Shown here: piece after piece, positions 61,601-64,000 of the stretch
How the letters are laid out: each line of letters starts with the position of its first letter
Numbering within the stretch: the stretch's first letter is position 1
Assembly (NCBI GenBank): GCA_013399695.1
Contig: VXAU01002306.1
Span: 26,583 to 90,582, forward strand
Direction of reading: 5' to 3'
DNA length: 64,000 nucleotides
From: Formicarius rufipectus
Taxonomy: Eukaryota; Chordata; Aves; Passeriformes; Formicariidae
Translations under genes and position numbers: made by a program
The notes under the pieces: model-generated
What the model was told of the DNA's origin: nothing
The model's input: only the letters and a program-made list of their open reading frames with translations
Databases searched by the model: none

Positions 61601-63135
61601 TTCAAATGATCTTTAAAAAAAAAATAGTTTGAACATTCAAATCCATAAAGCTCTAGCCTTTACTAGGTGTTTTCAGTCTGCTTTTTTCAAAATACCCTTG
61701 TGCTATCTAGGGCACAGCCCAGACAATGATGGAGCAGCTAGTCAATATTTTATCTTGCCCTCATTCTTCTGTGCTTCGTTTGTTGAGCTGTATTCAAACC
61801 ATGCTTGAAGATGGAATTAATAATTACTGCTGGGCTTTCCTATTGCACTTACTGTTGTAATATCCAAGTCCTTCCCTGACCTCCACGAGCTTATATATGC
61901 ATACAAGGTTGTGGGTCTGCATGGTCTTTTTACAGTTCCCCTACAGAGAGAAAGAATAGTAATGTCCCAGTTCACAAGGGAAGCAGCGAGGCTCAGGGAG
62001 GTCCAGGTCCGGTACAGTCACAGGTTTGGGCTTGATCTGGGACTGTGGGATGACTCTAAATGACAGCAGGTTATTCCTATTTAAAGTCCAATGATCATTG
62101 AAAGTAGATGTTTTGTGGAAACTCTTAGTTTTGAGTGTCTTAGCATCTTATTTTGTCAACCTTTAGTGTTGGATCTGGAGGAGAGTTATGAGAAATCAGT
62201 AACTGCTGGTGAAAAATTTGGGCTCAGTGATTTGTCTAGTAGCTCTCGAGAAGGCCAAGGAAACAACAGAGCTGAATGCTTTTCTACGGTACAACATTTG
62301 GCTGCATCAATCAGGACTGCTTTGCTTTTCTGGCTGTCTTATTAATTCAACTTTGTCAAAGTTTATTTCCTGAAGAAATCAATTTTTTTTACATTATAAT
62401 GCCCTGGCCCGTTCTTAGACATAATTGTCATTGGGATGCTTGAGGTATTGAGCCCTATCAAAGTGGTAGCGTGAGCTGGTAACTGGACTGTTTGCATATG
62501 AAGTACATTAAAGACTAGGGTGTAAGCAGTTCTAATAATATGGCTTCCTAACTCTCGAGTTCTTGACTTAATGTCCTTGGCTTGTTTAAATGTCAACTTT
62601 GTGTATGATTTCCTAGGCTTGCAATAAAACCAAAACAAACCGCAATGAAACACACTGGAAAAAATTATCAAATAATGTAAATTTCCCTAATCTCATTCTT
62701 GGAGATGGATGATGTTAGTTTTACTGAAACTTTATAAGGAAGGAATTTTAAAAAGGCTCCAAAACCTGACAAATGATGAGTTTGAAAAATCAGAGATGGA
62801 CTTGAGATAGGAAGACCTGACCACCTTACTGTATATACAGCCAGTTCAAAGCATAGACACACAGAAATACTTTATTACTCTTTTATCCCCCTCAACTCTC
62901 CTCCAGCAGGAAATTTCCTTCTGCCTCCATTTCTTTGCTCGTGGTGAGGATACCAGTAGACATTTCCTGCATGGGGCCTGGAGGGAAGTGGTTTGCCATG
63001 TCTTGGGCAGGCAGAGTGGCGTGGTGGGGCCAGCAGGATCTTGCACCTGTCACGGGGGGGTGCCCCCCAGAACCCAGCGATGGACGGGGAGTACCACTGG
63101 GGAAGGGTGTCCTTTCCATCTGCTCATCCTGGCTT

Positions 63136-63283
63136 GCAGATGGTGGGGTTACAGAGGGAGCAGATGGGGGGGATGCAGATTGGGACATGCAGATGGAGGG
63201 CATAGGGGGAGATGTTGAGGGGGGCAGATGGGGCATGCAGATGGAGAGATGCAGATGGGACCAGATGCAGATGGGGCAGATGC
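63136..63283. repeat. Degenerate tandem array of GCAGATGG units
   Basis: GCAGATGG occurs at 63136, 63160, 63189, 63224, 63237, 63251 and 63267, with near-copies at 63175 and 63276. Spacing varies from about 9 to 35 bases. Each unit contains the E-box CAGATG. The array looks like a decayed minisatellite. Overlapping open frames on both strands translate it as Cys/Pro/Ser/His- or Gly/Asp/Met-rich repeats and are not considered genes. Confidence 0.85.
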
Positions 63284-64000
63284 AGAAAGCCCCTGCCTGC
63301 CCCTCCACAGAGGTGCAGGGGAAGGAGGAACAGCTGCATGACTCTCCACATTTTGGGAAACATTCCCAGGCATCTCTTTTCCCACAGTAGTTTTTATATT
63401 ATAACATGCCAAGGATTTGGTACATCTAAAGAACACCCCAAACACCCACAAATCCAAGTGATGGTATTGTCTGGTGTTTCCCATGTGTTAAGCCCCATGT
63501 CAGCCCCTTGGAGGGGATGGAAAGGCTCCTTCCTAGTGCTGGGCATTTAGCATAAACACCATCTTTGCTCAATTCCTTTGCTGAAGGTGATACTCACCCT
63601 GTGCAAAAGGCCAGCACATGACCAGTGCACCACTTGAGTCCCTCTTAAGCACTATTTTTAGGGTGTAAGTGGGGGAGGAGACCAGCAGGGAGGGAGCATA
63701 GCAAAGGCAGGTGCTGGTCCTATATGCAGGGTTGGATTTTCACCCCTGCTGCCTACCAAATTAGAGACTACAATAAATTGGGAGGATACTCAGTTTGCCA
63801 CTTTGCAGAGCACATCACACACAGGGAATTTTTAGTCCTTGGCGAGTAAAATATCTCCTTGTTTTCAGATGTATCTATGACTGCTTTTGTTGCAGTAAAC
63901 AGATTAAATGAGAAAAGGTCAAGATGCAATTTGAATCTGTGTAAGAACATAACAAATACTTTTCTCAGTAATCAGATATAGTAAATACAAGTACTTATTT

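Larger units (their letters stand above)
57876..64000 (+). other. MEIS1: MEIS1 intron 9, 5' part (partial)
   Basis: It starts with gtaagt at 57876 and continues past the window end. No further MEIS1 exon (expected to begin with the last base of the Trp codon, then Phe-Ile-Asn) is found before 64000. Most of it is ordinary intron sequence. An AT palindrome lies at 58584-58614 and a degenerate GCAGATGG array at 63136-63283. Open frames at 60.6-61.1 and 62.9-63.5 kb have no recognisable domains. Confidence 0.9.

Noticed and set aside
62892..63484. Overlapping open frames of 110-150 codons on both strands
   Set aside because: They are produced by the GCAGATGG repeat array. The translations are repetitive and differ in every frame, which is typical of a minisatellite rather than a protein.
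1..64000. Prokaryotic or viral systems (CRISPR, operons, phage, endogenous retrovirus genes)
   Set aside because: There are no regularly spaced repeats, no operon-like open frames and no retroviral motifs. The window is a vertebrate gene interior with introns.

Overview
This window is vertebrate nuclear DNA, most likely from a bird. It lies entirely inside the MEIS1 gene on the + strand. Three coding exons can be read with confidence: 152-263 (112 bp), 29005-29150 (146 bp) and 57799-57875 (77 bp). Joined in that order they keep one open frame with matching splice phases. They encode the serine/glycine-rich linker, the acidic and basic segment, and most of the TALE homeodomain of MEIS1. Residues that separate the paralogues point to MEIS1 rather than MEIS2 or MEIS3: a Pro-Ser-Thr-Gly-Asp stretch before the acidic run, and Arg-His-Lys-Lys-Arg at the start of the homeodomain. 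By human numbering these are exons 7, 8 and 9 (numbering recalled, not computed). The first five or so exons, the promoter and the C-terminal exons lie outside the window.

The bird assignment is an inference. It rests on two degraded CR1-type retroposon ends (near 37421 and 54955), very low interspersed-repeat density, and introns of about 29 kb. A non-avian reptile is not excluded.

Layout: 1-151 is the end of intron 6. 264-29004 is intron 7 (about 28.7 kb). 29151-57798 is intron 8 (about 28.6 kb). 57876-64000 is the start of intron 9. There are no bacterial-type genes, CRISPR arrays, RNA genes or intact mobile elements. All long open frames outside the exons look like chance frames.

The noncoding DNA is the interesting part. 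Several blocks of a few hundred bases look like conserved regulatory elements: they keep CpGs, lack repeats and are dense in homeodomain/TALE-type motifs. The clearest blocks are near 4.3, 5.8, 25.1-26.3, 39.5, 40.3, 41.4-42.2, 44.5, 52.1-52.9, 54.6 and 55.3 kb. The strongest single motif is an exact DR5 retinoic-acid-receptor site at 13312-13328. The strongest cluster is at 41.5-42.1 kb, which combines eight TGACA/TGTCA TALE half-sites, one HOX/PBX-like site and several RFX X-box-like sites. Conservation could not be measured here, so every regulatory-element call is a hypothesis from base composition and motif content.

How the parts may work together (inference): MEIS1 is a TALE cofactor for HOX and PBX proteins, and its expression is known to respond to retinoic acid. 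An intronic DR5 site plus several TALE-site clusters would fit a retinoic-acid-started, MEIS/PBX/HOX-maintained autoregulatory arrangement spread over introns 7 and 8.
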